From: Paramecium sonneborni
Lineage: Eukaryota > Ciliophora > Oligohymenophorea > Peniculida > Parameciidae
Length of the DNA stretch: 64,000 nucleotides
Assembly: GCA_905182985.1 (NCBI GenBank)
Contig: CAJJDN010000018.1
Location: 1 to 64,000 of the forward strand
Direction of reading: 5' to 3'
Shown in pieces: positions 47,590 to 58,548 of this stretch (the stretch's first letter is position 1; every line of letters starts with the position of its first letter). Below the pieces are notes generated by a model. The model did no database searches and was not told the origin of the DNA. It saw only the letters and a list, made by a program, of their open reading frames with translations. A program made the translations under genes and the position numbers.

Positions 47590-48969
47590 TAAATGAAAAC
47601 ACTTGGCTAGAAAAAATTGAATTATAAACATTATTTAATAAATTAAATTCAACAAATGATGAAACACCATTTCATAAAAATAAAATGCCAAAATAAAGCA
47701 AGATTTATCATTAAAAGCAGAATTCGCAATAACCCATTACATCAAGTTTTATATATATTAGTAAGTAGTATTTAATTTTTTGTTAGATGTTAATATTTTA
47801 AGACCATTTGTTAATTTATTACTATTTGATAAACCAGCTTTAATGTTTAATTAAGGATTTTGGTCTATGAGATAAGATGTATTATTTTAAACCACACAAT
47901 TGGACACATTATTTCTCTATTTATGTATTTTTATTTTGGATCTTTCTCGCACATTGGAGATAAGTTTATTAAGGTTTTTATAATTAACAAAATCAATTAT
48001 TGTTGCTGCTAAATTCTCTAGTTTAAATGAACAAAGTGTTGAACTTTACAAAAAAAACGTTAAAATAAAAATTCTATTTAATTTGATGATGTTTTGTTTG
48101 ATTGGAGAATTCAATCTTAAAAGATCAAATATTTAGATGAACCTTTGAAAGAAATGTACTAAGCATTATATGTTGATAAAGAAATTTGATATACTTTTTT
48201 GATTCTTATTAATAACTCTATTCAAGAAAACATTAACTTACAACAGCTTTTTAATTAGTTTCATGGTTGCGATTAATCCAAAAACCTTATATTATTCATG
48301 AATATTGTTTGCGGAATCTTTTAGATTATTTGTTTAAGTGCATATTCTTATATCTTCTCAAATTACTTGAAAATATGAAAAGAAAAATATATCTAACAGA
48401 TTAAGTTTCTTATTTAATCAGCACCAAAAGGGTCCATTGCAATGAATTTAAATTAACCCCAACTATTGATATTAATTGTCCTAGAACTATTTAGGCATGG
48501 AGTATATTAAGATCTATAAATTTTGATTATGGAGCATCTAATCACATAAGAAATTAAATTTATTTTTGTATGGCAAGTATCATATTTATTTTTTAAATCA
48601 TTTAAGACTATTTCCAACTCGATTATTATTATTTAAATTACGAATTATATTTTTTATATTGTAGATTTTTGTATTTCATTTATTTGCTTTGTGCAACTAG
48701 AATCAATTAATTCTTTCATAAAATTTTTTTCATATATCTTTTGCTAACCATCTTAAGGCTTAACATAAAAATAATTAGCTCGAATCTATCAAAGGATAGA
48801 TAATTTGATTGATTCTTTAAAAAATGTATTAAGGTATATTGAATATGATAGCAGATATTATTCTATAAAATTGTATGGAATTAAAATAATTTATGAAATT
48901 CTCTAGAGTCTTGTTGTTAGATTTTTTAGAGAAATAAGTTTTGTAGTTCAATAAAGATTTTCATTTTGA
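47590..48969 (+). pseudogene. Frameshifted multi-pass membrane protein
   Basis: Strong coding sequence runs almost end to end but in changing frames: LEKIELQTLFNKLNS, then DLSLKAEFAITHYIKF through DVNILRPFVNLLLFDKPALM and LDLSRTLEISLLRFLQLTKS, a shift near 48070 to FDDVLFDWRIQSQ, a shift near 48185 to QLVSWLRLIQKPYIIHEYC, TPTIDINCPRTIQAWS and TM segments (YFCMASIIFIFQ, IFFIYLLLTI), and a last shift near 48800 to RIDNLIDSLKNVLRYIEYD ending FVVQQRFSF-TGA. At least three shifts cannot be explained by GT-AG introns of normal size. It is either a young pseudogene or a gene hit by base-calling indels. It resembles a large uncharacterised ciliate membrane family; no name can be given. Its end is 51 bp before the TMEM216-like ATG. 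Confidence 0.65.
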
Positions 48970-49020
48970 TTATATTTTTATTTATATATAATACAATTAA
49001 TTAAATTTGAAAATTTGCAA

Positions 49021-49514
49021 ATGAAGGAAGCATCTAATATTAATGATGAGAAAAGACCTTTGGCATCTATTCCATTGTAAACTTTCCTATATTTTGATTA
49101 TATTTTTACAGTATTTATATCATCATAATATTTAGTACATATATTTCATAATAGAAATTATTGTCTTTATTTACAAAGGATATGCATTATTTTATCCACC
49201 AAATAAAATAGGAATAGAAATATTTTTACAATTTCTATTAGCATTTTGCTAATTTCCTCGATTGATATTAGGTTCAATTGGAAATAAAACAGAATCGCCA
49301 TCATAAATTTTATCGTAAGGAATATAAATATTTTAGGTTTGTTTTATTAATTTTTCCTTGCATTTTCTTTTATATATTTTTCATAGTTTTGTAAACTTAT
49401 GTAATTATTTTGGAAATAATAATAAATGTAATTGCATTAATATTTATAATCTTTGAATTGCTATTTAGTTTGTCAGCATTTTTAACTTTCAAAAACTATG
49501 AAAAGCAACAATGA
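49021..49514 (+). CDS. TMEM216/TMEM17-like ciliary transition-zone protein
   Basis: Three exons (introns 49111-49135 and 49315-49336) give 148 aa, matching TMEM216 (about 145). Relatives sit in the MKS/B9 complex at the ciliary transition zone and gate cilium entry. Four TM segments are evident: TFLYFDYIFTYIYFIIEII, a second around IEIFLQFLLAF, a third SFVLLIFPCIFFYIFFIVL, and a fourth VIALIFIIFELLFSLSAFL. The conserved stretch after TM2 is present (PRLILGSIGNKTES, corresponding to the ..R...G..GN.....P signature). The start follows an MKEASNINDEKRPL leader. It lies 74 bp upstream of a NEK-type kinase on the same strand. Confidence 0.82.
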
Positions 49515-49588
49515 GATAGAATTTAGTGATATATTATTATATAGTTAAAATGAATAACAAATTTAAATTATAAATATAATATTATAAA

Positions 49589-50874
49589 ATGGAAGAAGAC
49601 AGTCGAATAATTAATGATGATGAATCATTCATTACAAATGATTCTTAAGTGAATGAAACATAAATTAAATAATATAAAAAAGTAAAATTACTTGGAGTAG
49701 GAGCATATGGCAAAGCATATCTTGTTACATCTGATGATTAAGATGAAATAAAATATGTAATGAAAGTTGTACCTCAATCAATTTCAGCTAATACAGAAGC
49801 ATCTATATTATAAAATCTTAGACATGATAACATTATTTAATATGTTGAAACCTTTATTGATAATAAAGATCGATTATGTTTAATTATGGAATATGCAAAT
49901 AGTAATCAAATTTTATAGTATTCTATAGATGGTACTTTAGGTTAGTATTTAAAATCAAGAACATAACCTTTACTTGAAGCTTAAATTATAGATTGGTTTA
50001 CACAATTGTGTTTAGCCTTGTAATGTGTGCATTCTTAAAAGATAATTCATAGAGATATCAAATCAGAAAATGTTTTTTTGCATGATGATAAAATTAAACT
50101 AGGAGATTTTGGAATTGCTAGGTCAGTTGAATAAGATTTGGCAACTACATTTGTAGGCACTCCCTATTATATTTCTCCAGAAATAATACAAAATTAACCT
50201 TATTCTTATAAAAGTGATATATGGTCTTTAGGAGTACTTTTATATGAAATGTGTACATTTAAATATCCTTTTACTGCTGACTCTTTACCTGCCTTAGCTA
50301 ATAAAATAATGAAAGCTAAAATATAACCAATAAGTGCTTAATTATACTCGTAAAATATGAAAAATTTAATATCTTAACTATTGTAATTAGATGCAAATAA
50401 GAGACCAACAATTGAATAAATTCTATGTATAAAAATTTATATATTTTAGAAAATGCTTTAATCCAAAATAGAATTAAATAATTAAATATTAAACAGTAAT
50501 AAATCATTAAAGTTCCTGTCTAACCTATGCAAAGTACAATTCATTCTTAAATTAGAGAAACAGTAACACTAAGTCGTTATTAAAAAGGAGGAATATTCTT
50601 AAAACAAAAAAACATCTCGAGAAGAATTATAAAAATTTATGCGAGAAGACATCTAAAAAAAAGTAATCTTTTTCTCAAATTTAGAAATGTTAATAAAAAC
50701 CTTAAGAAGTAGTAATCGAATTATTTGGGCAACCAAAAATAAAATAAGAGTAACAATAATAAATTACTTAAATTGATAAAAAATAACCAAAAAGAAGAGA
50801 TATACCAGTTGAAATATATTTGCCATCTATATCAAGATCTGAATTATTAGAATTATAATAATAATAACAATAAC

Positions 50875-50915
<41 letters not shown>

Positions 50916-51383
50916 CAATAATAATAATAATAATAATAGCTGCAATAAGAATAATCACAAATTTAATAACCATAGTTTCTGGAAACAGATAATAATAATA
51001 ATAATGAAAAAAACTTAGAGAAAGAAACTTTTGAAAAATAATAAACTCAAGATGTATAAAGCCAAGAAAAATAAGTGATAAAAAAATAAGAAAGTTAAAA
51101 ATATATACCATAAGAAACATAGGTTGCATAGAAGCCTATTATTAAATTAAGTTTTGAAAGAGCAGAAAAATTAAGAATGAATTTGGAATAAGCTTTTGGA
51201 AATGATTAATTTTTAAAATTATATCAAGTATTTAGAAGTATAAGAGAAAAAAATAGTTGTGATGTTATATCACAACAATATGGGCCTAGTTATCAAAATT
51301 TGATTCCAGAAATTAATTAAAAATGTACACCAGAGCAATTATAGAATTTATTTCTATTACTTGATTTTGATTTGGAACAATGA
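49589..51383 (+). CDS. NEK-type Ser/Thr protein kinase with polyQ tract
   Basis: Introns at 50427-50449, 50563-50587 (AAG) and 50663-50684, plus a probable 3n intron at 49902-49928, give 565 aa (574 if the last is retained). Catalytic core at about 30-290: Gly loop [13 protein letters not shown], Lys in KYVMKVV, Glu in TEASIL, MEYAN hinge, [45 protein letters not shown] and ANKRPT. All catalytic residues are intact. Overall style, including the GTPYYISPE segment, is NEK family, which in ciliates controls cilia length and division. The C-terminal half is Gln/Lys-rich with a 28-residue polyQ run and ends in a helical region ([15 protein letters not shown]). The neighbouring TMEM216-like gene supports a ciliary theme. 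Confidence 0.9.
50856..50939 (+). repeat. TAA/CAA microsatellite coding for 28 Gln
   Basis: A run of 28 glutamine codons, mostly TAA with a few CAA and a final TAG, inside the NEK kinase tail. With the ciliate code this is a homopolymeric Gln tract; it is likely variable in length between strains. Confidence 0.9.
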
Positions 51384-51442
51384 GATTTATATTAAGGGAC
51401 TATTATTAATTAATTTTAAGATATAAAATCATTAATAAATAT

Positions 51443-51979
51443 ATGAAATAAACTATAATTATAGCTGCTTTAATATTAGTTGTTGTCTAATCAGCAACAT
51501 CCTACTCGGATTAAGATTTAATGATTTTGATGGAAAGATCACAAATTCGTGGAGACTATTAGGATGTTGTTAATGAAAGAAGTGGAGCTTTAATTTCAAA
51601 TGCTAGACAGTTAACATTTTATGGGGATCAATTTAATAATAGTCCTTTAAGAGATGCCATATATGATATTGCTCTTAATAGTAAAGGATATGTTTCGGCA
51701 CCTGCATCAGGAAAAATACAACTTGATTTATTGTAAGAATATGAAATAAACACTATTGTAATATGGTTTTATGATCTCACTACAATCACATATAAATTTA
51801 AAGTAACATTAGTTAACCCTGATGACTCTTTAACAGAAGTCTATAATAATAGTTCAGCTGTAGGTGGAATATATAGAATCACATTTGACGATCAATTAGT
51901 CAAGTCAATACTTATTAGTGATATTTCAGGCACTCAAGCATTATTAGTCATTAAGATCCAAGCATTCTATGCATTTTGA
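51443..51979 (+). CDS. Secreted beta-sandwich-like protein, family member 2
   Basis: Single exon, 178 aa, with a textbook signal peptide (MKQTIIIAALILVVVQSATS). It aligns along its length with the members at 42217 and 54804: IRGDYQDVVNERSGALIS, FNNSPLRD, NSKGYVSAP, QEYEINTIVIWFYDLTT, then a C-terminal half with NNSSAVG and repeated short strands. No Cys in the mature chain, so no disulphides. The EINTI-I-WFYD core recalls F5/8-type-C/discoidin folds. It starts 59 bp after the NEK kinase stop on the same strand. Function unknown; cell-surface or trichocyst/secretory content are possible but unsupported. Confidence 0.75.
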
Positions 51980-52415
51980 ATAAATTAATAAAAACAAAAC
52001 AATATTATTTCATAATAGTATTAATATATTTTCTATAAATCTTATGAATTCTAGATAGACTTGGTAACCTAAAATAATAGTGTTCAATTTTTCGAGAGAA
52101 AAATTTGAGTATTTTTTTAGGATTATGAATGCAACATAAAATATAAGAGATTATTAAAATAATACGAATTATACTCTAATTATAAAATTCTTACATTAAT
52201 ATAAATTACAATATTATTACATAATTTTATGCTATTAAATAAATGAATAAATATTCTTATTCAAATATTTAAATAACAAGAAAAATATTGATTAGGAAAA
52301 TTCCTTTATTAAAGATACAGTGTTTTGTATGGTTAGAAAATAAATAAATAATTTGCACTACAAGATTTTTTTTTTGGTTTAATTTTTTTCAAATTATAAT
52401 ATATTATAAAAAGTC
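51980..52415. other. Intergenic
   Basis: About 440 bp, A+T-rich, no recognisable feature. Confidence 0.4.
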
Positions 52416-53178
52416 ATGGATTTGGATCGCTATAACTACCTTAAAATGAGAGATATTAAATTGGAATACAGCATTCCTGAACATAATCTTTAGATGTTGG
52501 AAATGCTTATACATTGGATCTTTTAGGTTTGATATTTAGTTATGTATTAGGTTGGCGAGTAAAATAATTTGGAAATAAAAACGATTGAATTAGCTGCCAT
52601 TCTAAGTAAATTATATCTTACGAAATAATAAATCTATTCTGACAGAGCAGAACTGTTAGGAATAGCTTCATTAATGATTGCAGTAAAAGTAAAAAAATAT
52701 ATATTTATGTATAGTTCAATGAATGTCAAAACAAAATATAGATGAATATCCAAGACTGTGTAGACTAATGTTAATCTTAATATAGTTCTACAGAAATTAT
52801 AGATATGGAAGTGAGTATACTATCTCTAATTGAGTATGACGCAAATATCACAACTATAACTGATTATTATGATGGTGAAGCCGTCTAAATTGACTTAGTT
52901 TTGTTTGTTACTCTTGATTCTAACTTTCTATACTACCAAAAATATGAATTGTATGAGGCAATTAGAAATTTTTACTCATAAGATACATCAAACTTATCTG
53001 AAAATATAAAACATGTATAAAAATCAAATAGTCTTAGATAATCAGCAAAATTAGTACTAAAATTTAGGAGCTGACTTCTTAAGATGAAAATAACACTCCA
53101 AAAATATAAAAGAAAACAATTAAAAAAAAGAGAATTAGAAGATCAAGAATATATAGTTCACAGAGTATTACCCTATGA
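52416..53178 (+). CDS. Cyclin-like protein
   Basis: Introns at 52527-52550, 52689-52714 and 53015-53037 give 229 aa. A fourth possible 24-nt in-frame intron (GTGAAG...TAG near 52880) would shorten it slightly. Cyclin-box text: LQMLEMLIHWIFQV, then TIELAAILSKLYLTKQ (helix 2), RAELLGIASLMIAVKFNE (the LLG-A-ASLMIA-K helix 3 signature) and MEVSILSLIEYDANITTITDYYD. Cyclins activate CDKs in the cell cycle. The C-terminus is very basic (KKTIKKKRIRRSRIY), possibly nuclear targeting. The short second cyclin fold and lack of a destruction box leave the class open. Confidence 0.75.
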
Positions 53179-53605
53179 ATAATATGATTTCAATTTTATA
53201 TGATTATAACCACTGTTTATATAGTGGATATTTAAATACGATTTAAACTTCACTTTAAATCTCAAACAAATCCATTAATTCTCTAATCATCACTAATATT
53301 TTTGAAATTTTTGGAGGGAAACCAAGGAATAATGTGATATTTGAATTTGAATTATAATTCATAATATATTATATACTTTGAAGATTTATAAAAATAATGA
53401 TGTTATTATTTATTATCATTAAAACTAAATTACATTGATGTGATAAGTGTCAAAATTTTATTAAAAAATGTACAAACATTTGTATTATGTTTTTGTAAAA
53501 GGTAAAGTATAGATGAAACCTATAAAAACAATAATTTATAAAGAAATATATACTTGAAAATGATGAAGAATTTTTGAATTAAAATCTTTTATTTTTAATT
53601 AAAAT
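53179..53605. other. Intergenic upstream of eL32
   Basis: About 430 bp, likely containing the promoter of the ribosomal protein gene. No motif I can name. Confidence 0.4.
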
Positions 53606-54043
53606 ATGGTTGTCAAGTCACTTGCTCATAAAAGAATAGTTCATAAGAGAACAAAGAGATTTGTTAGATTTGAATCAGAAGACTATCCTCACAAATTAAG
53701 ACCAAGCTGGAGAAGACCAAGAGGTATTGATAACAGAGTCAGAAGAAGATTTAGAGGAAATAGACCTATGCCAAAAGCTGGTTATAGAGGTGACAAAAAG
53801 ACAAGGTATTGTGAAATCAAATGACATTTTAGATACTTAGATTAAGCTGGTTTCAGAAAATTGTTAATTACCAATGAAAAAGATCTTGAATTATTGCTAA
53901 CAAATAATAGAACTTTTGCAGGTGAATTAGCACACAATCTTTCAGCTAGAAAAAGAGCTACTCTTGTAAGAAGAGCAGCTGAACTTAATGTTAGATTAAC
54001 TAATGGAAAAGGTAAAATTAGAGCAGAAGAGAAAAAGGAATGA
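53606..54043 (+). CDS. RPL32: 60S ribosomal protein eL32
   Basis: Two exons with a 27-nt intron (53806-53832, containing an in-frame TGA) give 136 aa, the normal length. A structural protein of the large ribosomal subunit. Conserved text: [18 protein letters not shown], the signature [31 protein letters not shown], then [32 protein letters not shown] and [19 protein letters not shown]. Splicing joins KKTRY to LDQAGFRK, which aligns with other eukaryotes. Fewer TAA/TAG codons than neighbours, as expected for a highly expressed gene. Confidence 0.98.
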
Positions 54044-54803
54044 TGAATTTCTATTGTACAATATAAATATATATATCTATCTATCTATGCATTTTTCTAG
54101 CATACTCAACTTCATACTTTTATTTTTATGAATACATTTATATATGGCAATCTATTATATTTATATTCGATATTATGTTAAGAGTAATTAATTATTTAGA
54201 TAACTAATTACTTACTTTTATTAAAAGTATTTATTCTAGTATAATAAATTTATTTCACCTAAATAACATTATCATTTTGATTATTTAAGTGTTTAATTTC
54301 TAGAAAAATGAGTATAAATAATGAAGGAAATATATTCCCTCATATTCTTCAAAAATATAAAATTATTTATTAACAAGAATTAACTACTAATATAATAAGC
54401 TTCTGCTTTTAATTATCATATTTATTGATTTAATATTGATATCTGCAAACTTAAAAGTTGTTAAACACTTTGAAATTTTTTTCTTATACAATAATATCCA
54501 ACCTTGATGTATAACTCTAAATATCAAAAGTTCTTCTAACCTAATTTTAAATTAATTTAATTCATAATTTGAGAGTAAATATAACTTTTAGATCAATTAT
54601 AATAAACCTACTCGATATATTCATATAAACTTCAATGATGTTAATTGAATAATTATTAAATTATAAACCTTGTTATTTTTATTCTTAGTAAATAGTTTTT
54701 TTTTATAAATCTCAAGATATTTATCTAAATATTTTATGGTAATTCATTTATTAATGCTGTTTGTTCTGTTACTTTATTTCATAAAATTTTATATTGAATT
54801 TAA
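54044..54803. other. Intergenic
   Basis: About 760 bp. A short (ATCT)n-like run follows the eL32 stop near 54066-54090. No gene or RNA recognised. Confidence 0.4.
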
Positions 54804-55361
54804 ATGAATATTATTTTATCCTTATTGCTTCTAAATTACTTTTTTGTAATAAAAACCTATTCATGTAGTGATCCATGTATTTGCTAACAATATAAAATTC
54901 AGCGTTTTCGATCAAAAATAAGAGGATATTATTAAAATGTTTTATAAGAATAAAAAGGAGCATTGCTTTTAAATAGATATCAAATAAGTTTTCCAGGAAA
55001 TTAGTTTAACCGAAGTCCATTAAGATCTGAAGTATATTTAGTAGATGGATCAAAAGGATATACTACTTAAATGATAGGTGTATATATGATAATTGATTTG
55101 CTCTAAACCTATGAAATAAATACAATAATATTTTGGGTCTATGATAGAGATTCATATTTGAGAACCTTTGATTTAAAAATCTATATATTAGGCTTAGGAG
55201 GATCTAAAGAATTAATTTATGAAAACACTGCTGCCACATCAATTGTGAAAGTCAAATTTTCAAATTCTTTTGTAAAATAAATTCTATTTTATAATAATAA
55301 TGGTAGTTCATTAAATGTTTATTTGCATATATTGAATTTATAAGCCTATTTTGAATTATGA
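54804..55361 (+). CDS. Secreted beta-sandwich-like protein, family member 3
   Basis: Single exon, 185 aa, signal peptide MNIILSLLLLNYFFVIKTYS. Closest to the 51443 protein: KIRGYYQNVLQEQKGALLL, FPGNQFNRSPLRSEVYL, DGSKGYTTQM, LQTYEINTIIFWVYDRDS, then a strand-rich C-terminal half with NNNGSS. Unlike member 2 it has three Cys just after the signal peptide (CSDPCIC). The FN-SPLR...DGSKGY...YEINTIIFW-YDRD order is the shared family signature and resembles the discoidin-like module of BTBD9-type proteins. Confidence 0.75.
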
Positions 55362-55544
55362 AATAATGTTATTTGAATTGTATTGATAAATAATAAATTT
55401 TTATTTTAAGAAATAATAACTTATAAAATTCATTCAAAAGCATATATCATCTATGACATATAAAATCATTTAAAGAGTGATAATTATACAAAATCATTAT
55501 TCCTCTTCCACTTATTGATTATATTGAATATTTTAGCTTTTCGG

Positions 55545-56691
55545 TCAATCTAATACATTTGAGATTTAATTTTAATTAGAATTATTTTTCATCTTTAGGT
55601 AATGATTATTATTTATTTTAATCATCTTAACTGGTTTAAGTTTCTTTTCTGACTTAATTTTATATGTCATTTTCATCTCTAACTTCATATCATTTTATTG
55701 AATAGGTTCATTTATTTCATTAATCTATTCAATAGATATTTTTGAAGATTCATCTTTATCAGACTTATCCAAATGAAGTCTGACTTAATGGTTTTAAAAT
55801 TTGTTCTCATCAATTGATTTCTGGATTAAAATATATATTGATTACTCTTTTTATTTAGGTTGTGAATACTTTTCTGCAAATTCATTAGGAGTCATTGTTA
55901 AAACTGATTCTAAGTCTTCAAAAGTGCTTTTTAAATTTATTGTGTATTTTGTAATTTTTATCATAAATCCATCTCATATGGTTCAATTTATTCAATTTAT
56001 AAAGTAGCTATTAATAATTACCTTTTTATTTTCCACCTTTTAACTTTTTTTCATATTTTAATTTCATAACTATATTATTCTTGGATAGCTTCACATTTTT
56101 CAATAACAATTCTTTCTTTGATTCTATTAAAATCTCTTGATTCTCTCATTATCTAATTTTTATTTAAGAGATTATATAGATTATTTTTGAGAGCTTATTT
56201 TTCTTTTATCTAAACTTTTAGTTTGTTATTTATAATTTATGGTCTCTCTCTAAATTTTTATTATTGTTGTTATTTCTTCTATAATTATTTTTTTCATCCT
56301 CTTTCAAGATTATTTAATTAATTAAATAAATTTATTGTTTTCTTTTTTTTTTAAGATAATAAATTTCTAAAACCTTTTTACAAGTTTCCCTTATTTTTTT
56401 AAAAGTTCTAATTGCTTCTAATTTTAAGATTGCAACTCTATTTTCAAGTAGTTGTTTATGTGCTTCAATAGTTTTTCTTTCTCTTTTAGCACTGTTAAAC
56501 TATTTAATTAAATTTTTATCTTGATCAAATTCATTGTCATTTATGAATAGATCATAAATATATTCTTACTATTTTGGAATGAAATCACACTTGTAATAGG
56601 CTTTTCTGCTAAGAATGAAAGTCTGTGATTATTATTAACAAAAATATTATTAAACAAAATAAAGTTCAAACTCTCTAATTTTGTTAGCAAT
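55545..56691 (-). CDS. Coiled-coil protein, exon structure unresolved
   Basis: Strong minus-strand coding but I could not find a single splice model. From the 5' side: IREFELYFVQQYF, SQTFILSRKAYYKCDF, FNSAKRERKTIEAHKQLL, ILKLEAIRTFKKIRETCKK, then (frame change) IKEKQALKNNLYNLLNKN and FNRIKERIVIEKCEAIQEQ, then (frame change) STFEDLESVLTMTPNEFAEK to QISNVLD and TGA at 55545. Largely helical and charged, a cytoskeletal-type coiled coil. No in-frame ATG was found; a signal-like exon starting MKLLLFTLIQYF at 56760 is a candidate first exon. Coordinates are therefore approximate. Confidence 0.5.
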
Positions 56692-56943
56692 TCAATAAAA
56701 GTAGACTGATTTTAGTTATAAGGTAAAATATTAAATTAAGGTAAAGAGTAGTAGTTTCATTTAAATGGATATTTTAGTATATAGTATACAATTTATATGA
56801 ATTAGGTAATTTATATGAAGTAAAGAAAAAAGAATGATATTCTTAAATTGAATTAAAGAGAGTAGACTAAATATATTTTAATTTACATCAAAATATCGAA
56901 ATAAAGTATTTGAAGATGGAATCAAATATTGTATTTGAATGAA

Positions 56944-57505
56944 TCAATATATTTTATACATTTTGCATTTGCAAACTTTTCCTTTCTTATTCCATCCAGT
57001 TCCATTACATTTTAGACATACTCCCATAGCCCATAAACAATCTTTGCATTACTTTCTTTAACATTTCTTCACATAGAAGCCAGTTCCTCCACATCTGTTG
57101 TTTAAATATATTATTACAAATAACAATTAGGTCTTATTTTGATTTAAACATTAGTTCCTGGATATCCTTATGGGATGACCATAGGATTAACAGGATATTA
57201 AGCAGGATATCTGAATGAATAATAAAAATGATTTACTGTTATGCTGGGTATGGTTAAACATAATTAGGAGGAGGAACATACCCAGGTTAAGTAGGTGGAT
57301 AGCCAGGAGCAGGTGGATAACCTTGTTATGGATATCCACCAATAGGAGGAGGAGGATAACCAGGAGTTGGTGGATATGGATAACCAGCAGGAGGAGGTTA
57401 ATATCCTGGTTGTTATGGATAAGGATTTTATCCATATGCAGGAGGAGGTGGAGGATACTATCCAGGAGTATAACCATATGGTGGAGGTGGAGGTGGTGGA
57501 TACAT
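56944..57505 (-). CDS. Pro/Gly/Tyr-rich protein with Cys-rich C-terminal module
   Basis: Three exons (introns 57211-57236 and 57095-57117, both ending CAG) give 170 aa. Residues 1-115 are tandem PPP-GYP-type repeats (PPPPPPYGYTPGQYPPPP, QGYPPAPGYPPTQPGY), as in annexin, rhodopsin and scramblase tails. The C-terminal 50 residues form a compact Cys module, CGGTGFYVKKCQRKQC then CLWAMGVCLKCNGTGW and VCKCK, reminiscent of DnaJ-type CxxCxGxG zinc repeats, so zinc binding is likely. Known GYP-rich small proteins act as flexible membrane or assembly adaptors; the function here is not known. Confidence 0.7.
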
Positions 57506-57628
57506 TAATATTAATAATTTATATTAAATAAAGAATTAGATATAAACAAATATTCACTTAATTATTCTTTATATTATGAATATCGATTTCTAATATTTTA
57601 TTATAAAAATAATTAAATTTTATATAAT

Positions 57629-58471
57629 ATGCAAAGAATAGCATTATTACATACTAATTTCTGTTCATATGAAAAAGTAATTGTAGAAAGACTAAAATCA
57701 GATTAAATAGGTTTAATTTACTTGAATTCTCCTAATGACCTGAATTCTTTATCTGAACCAATGAAAAGGGATCTTGCCTTAGCTATCCAAGAATTAGATT
57801 AGGATATTAATATTAAAGTAATAAGATGTTTAATTATTTAGGTTTTAATCTTATTGTCTAAACTAGATAAGCTATTTTGTGCTGGAGCTAATATAAAGGA
57901 TATCTCTAATATTAGTTTGGAATCTTAATTGAAAGGAGATATTTTTTAGAATATATTCTAAGTTTTAGAATCTATTAGAAAACCATTAATTGTTGGAATA
58001 AATGGAGTTGCTTTAGGAGGAGGACTTGAATTAGCTTTAAATGGTGATATCATTGTTGCTACTGAAGAATGTAAATTAGGTTTACCTGAACTAAAACTAG
58101 GTTTCATCCCAGGATTAGGAGGAACTCAAAGATTGACTAAACTTATAGGTAAGACTAATGCTATGAAATATATCTTAACTTCTGATAATATATCAGCTTA
58201 AGAAGCTTATTAAAGAGGAATAGTTAATTCTGTTGTTAAAAAAGAATTATTAAGAGAGGAATGTATCAATATTGCTAAGAGAATAAGTGAGAAATCATTA
58301 TACACACTTATTGCAGCAAAAGCAGCTATCAAAAATGCTGAAGAAATGCCTATAAGTTAAGCCAATAAAGTTGAGAGATAAATATTTAATAGTCTATTAA
58401 ATACAAAAGCTGCAAAGGAAGGTGTGAAAGCTTTTGTAGAAAAAAGAAAACCTAATTTTAAAAACATTTGA
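57629..58471 (+). CDS. Enoyl-CoA hydratase/isomerase family (AUH-like)
   Basis: Two exons with a 24-nt intron (57818-57841) give 272 aa. Crotonase-fold enzymes hydrate trans-2-enoyl-CoA in fatty-acid or leucine breakdown, usually in mitochondria. Motifs: INIKVLILLSK, the oxyanion-hole strand [32 protein letters not shown] (second oxyanion loop GGG), catalytic-region Glu in [15 protein letters not shown], and [15 protein letters not shown]. Both catalytic Glu positions of hydratases appear filled, so activity is likely. A short N-terminal extension ([17 protein letters not shown]) could be a weak targeting sequence. The intron is 3n without stop, but retaining it would disrupt the strand before FCAGA. 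Confidence 0.93.
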
Positions 58472-58548
58472 ATGTGAATGAGCATTTATTAAATATTTTT
58501 ATTAAAAATTTGAATTATTATAATATAATAATAATAATAAAATATAAA

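Noticed and set aside
50827..51129. Minus-strand Ile-rich open frame resembling a membrane protein
   Set aside because: Antisense of the TAA-coded polyQ tract in the NEK kinase; the hydrophobic run is a repeat artefact.
57215..57508. Plus-strand Arg/Trp/Ser-rich open frame
   Set aside because: Antisense shadow of the Pro/Gly/Tyr repeat region of the minus-strand gene at 56944-57505.
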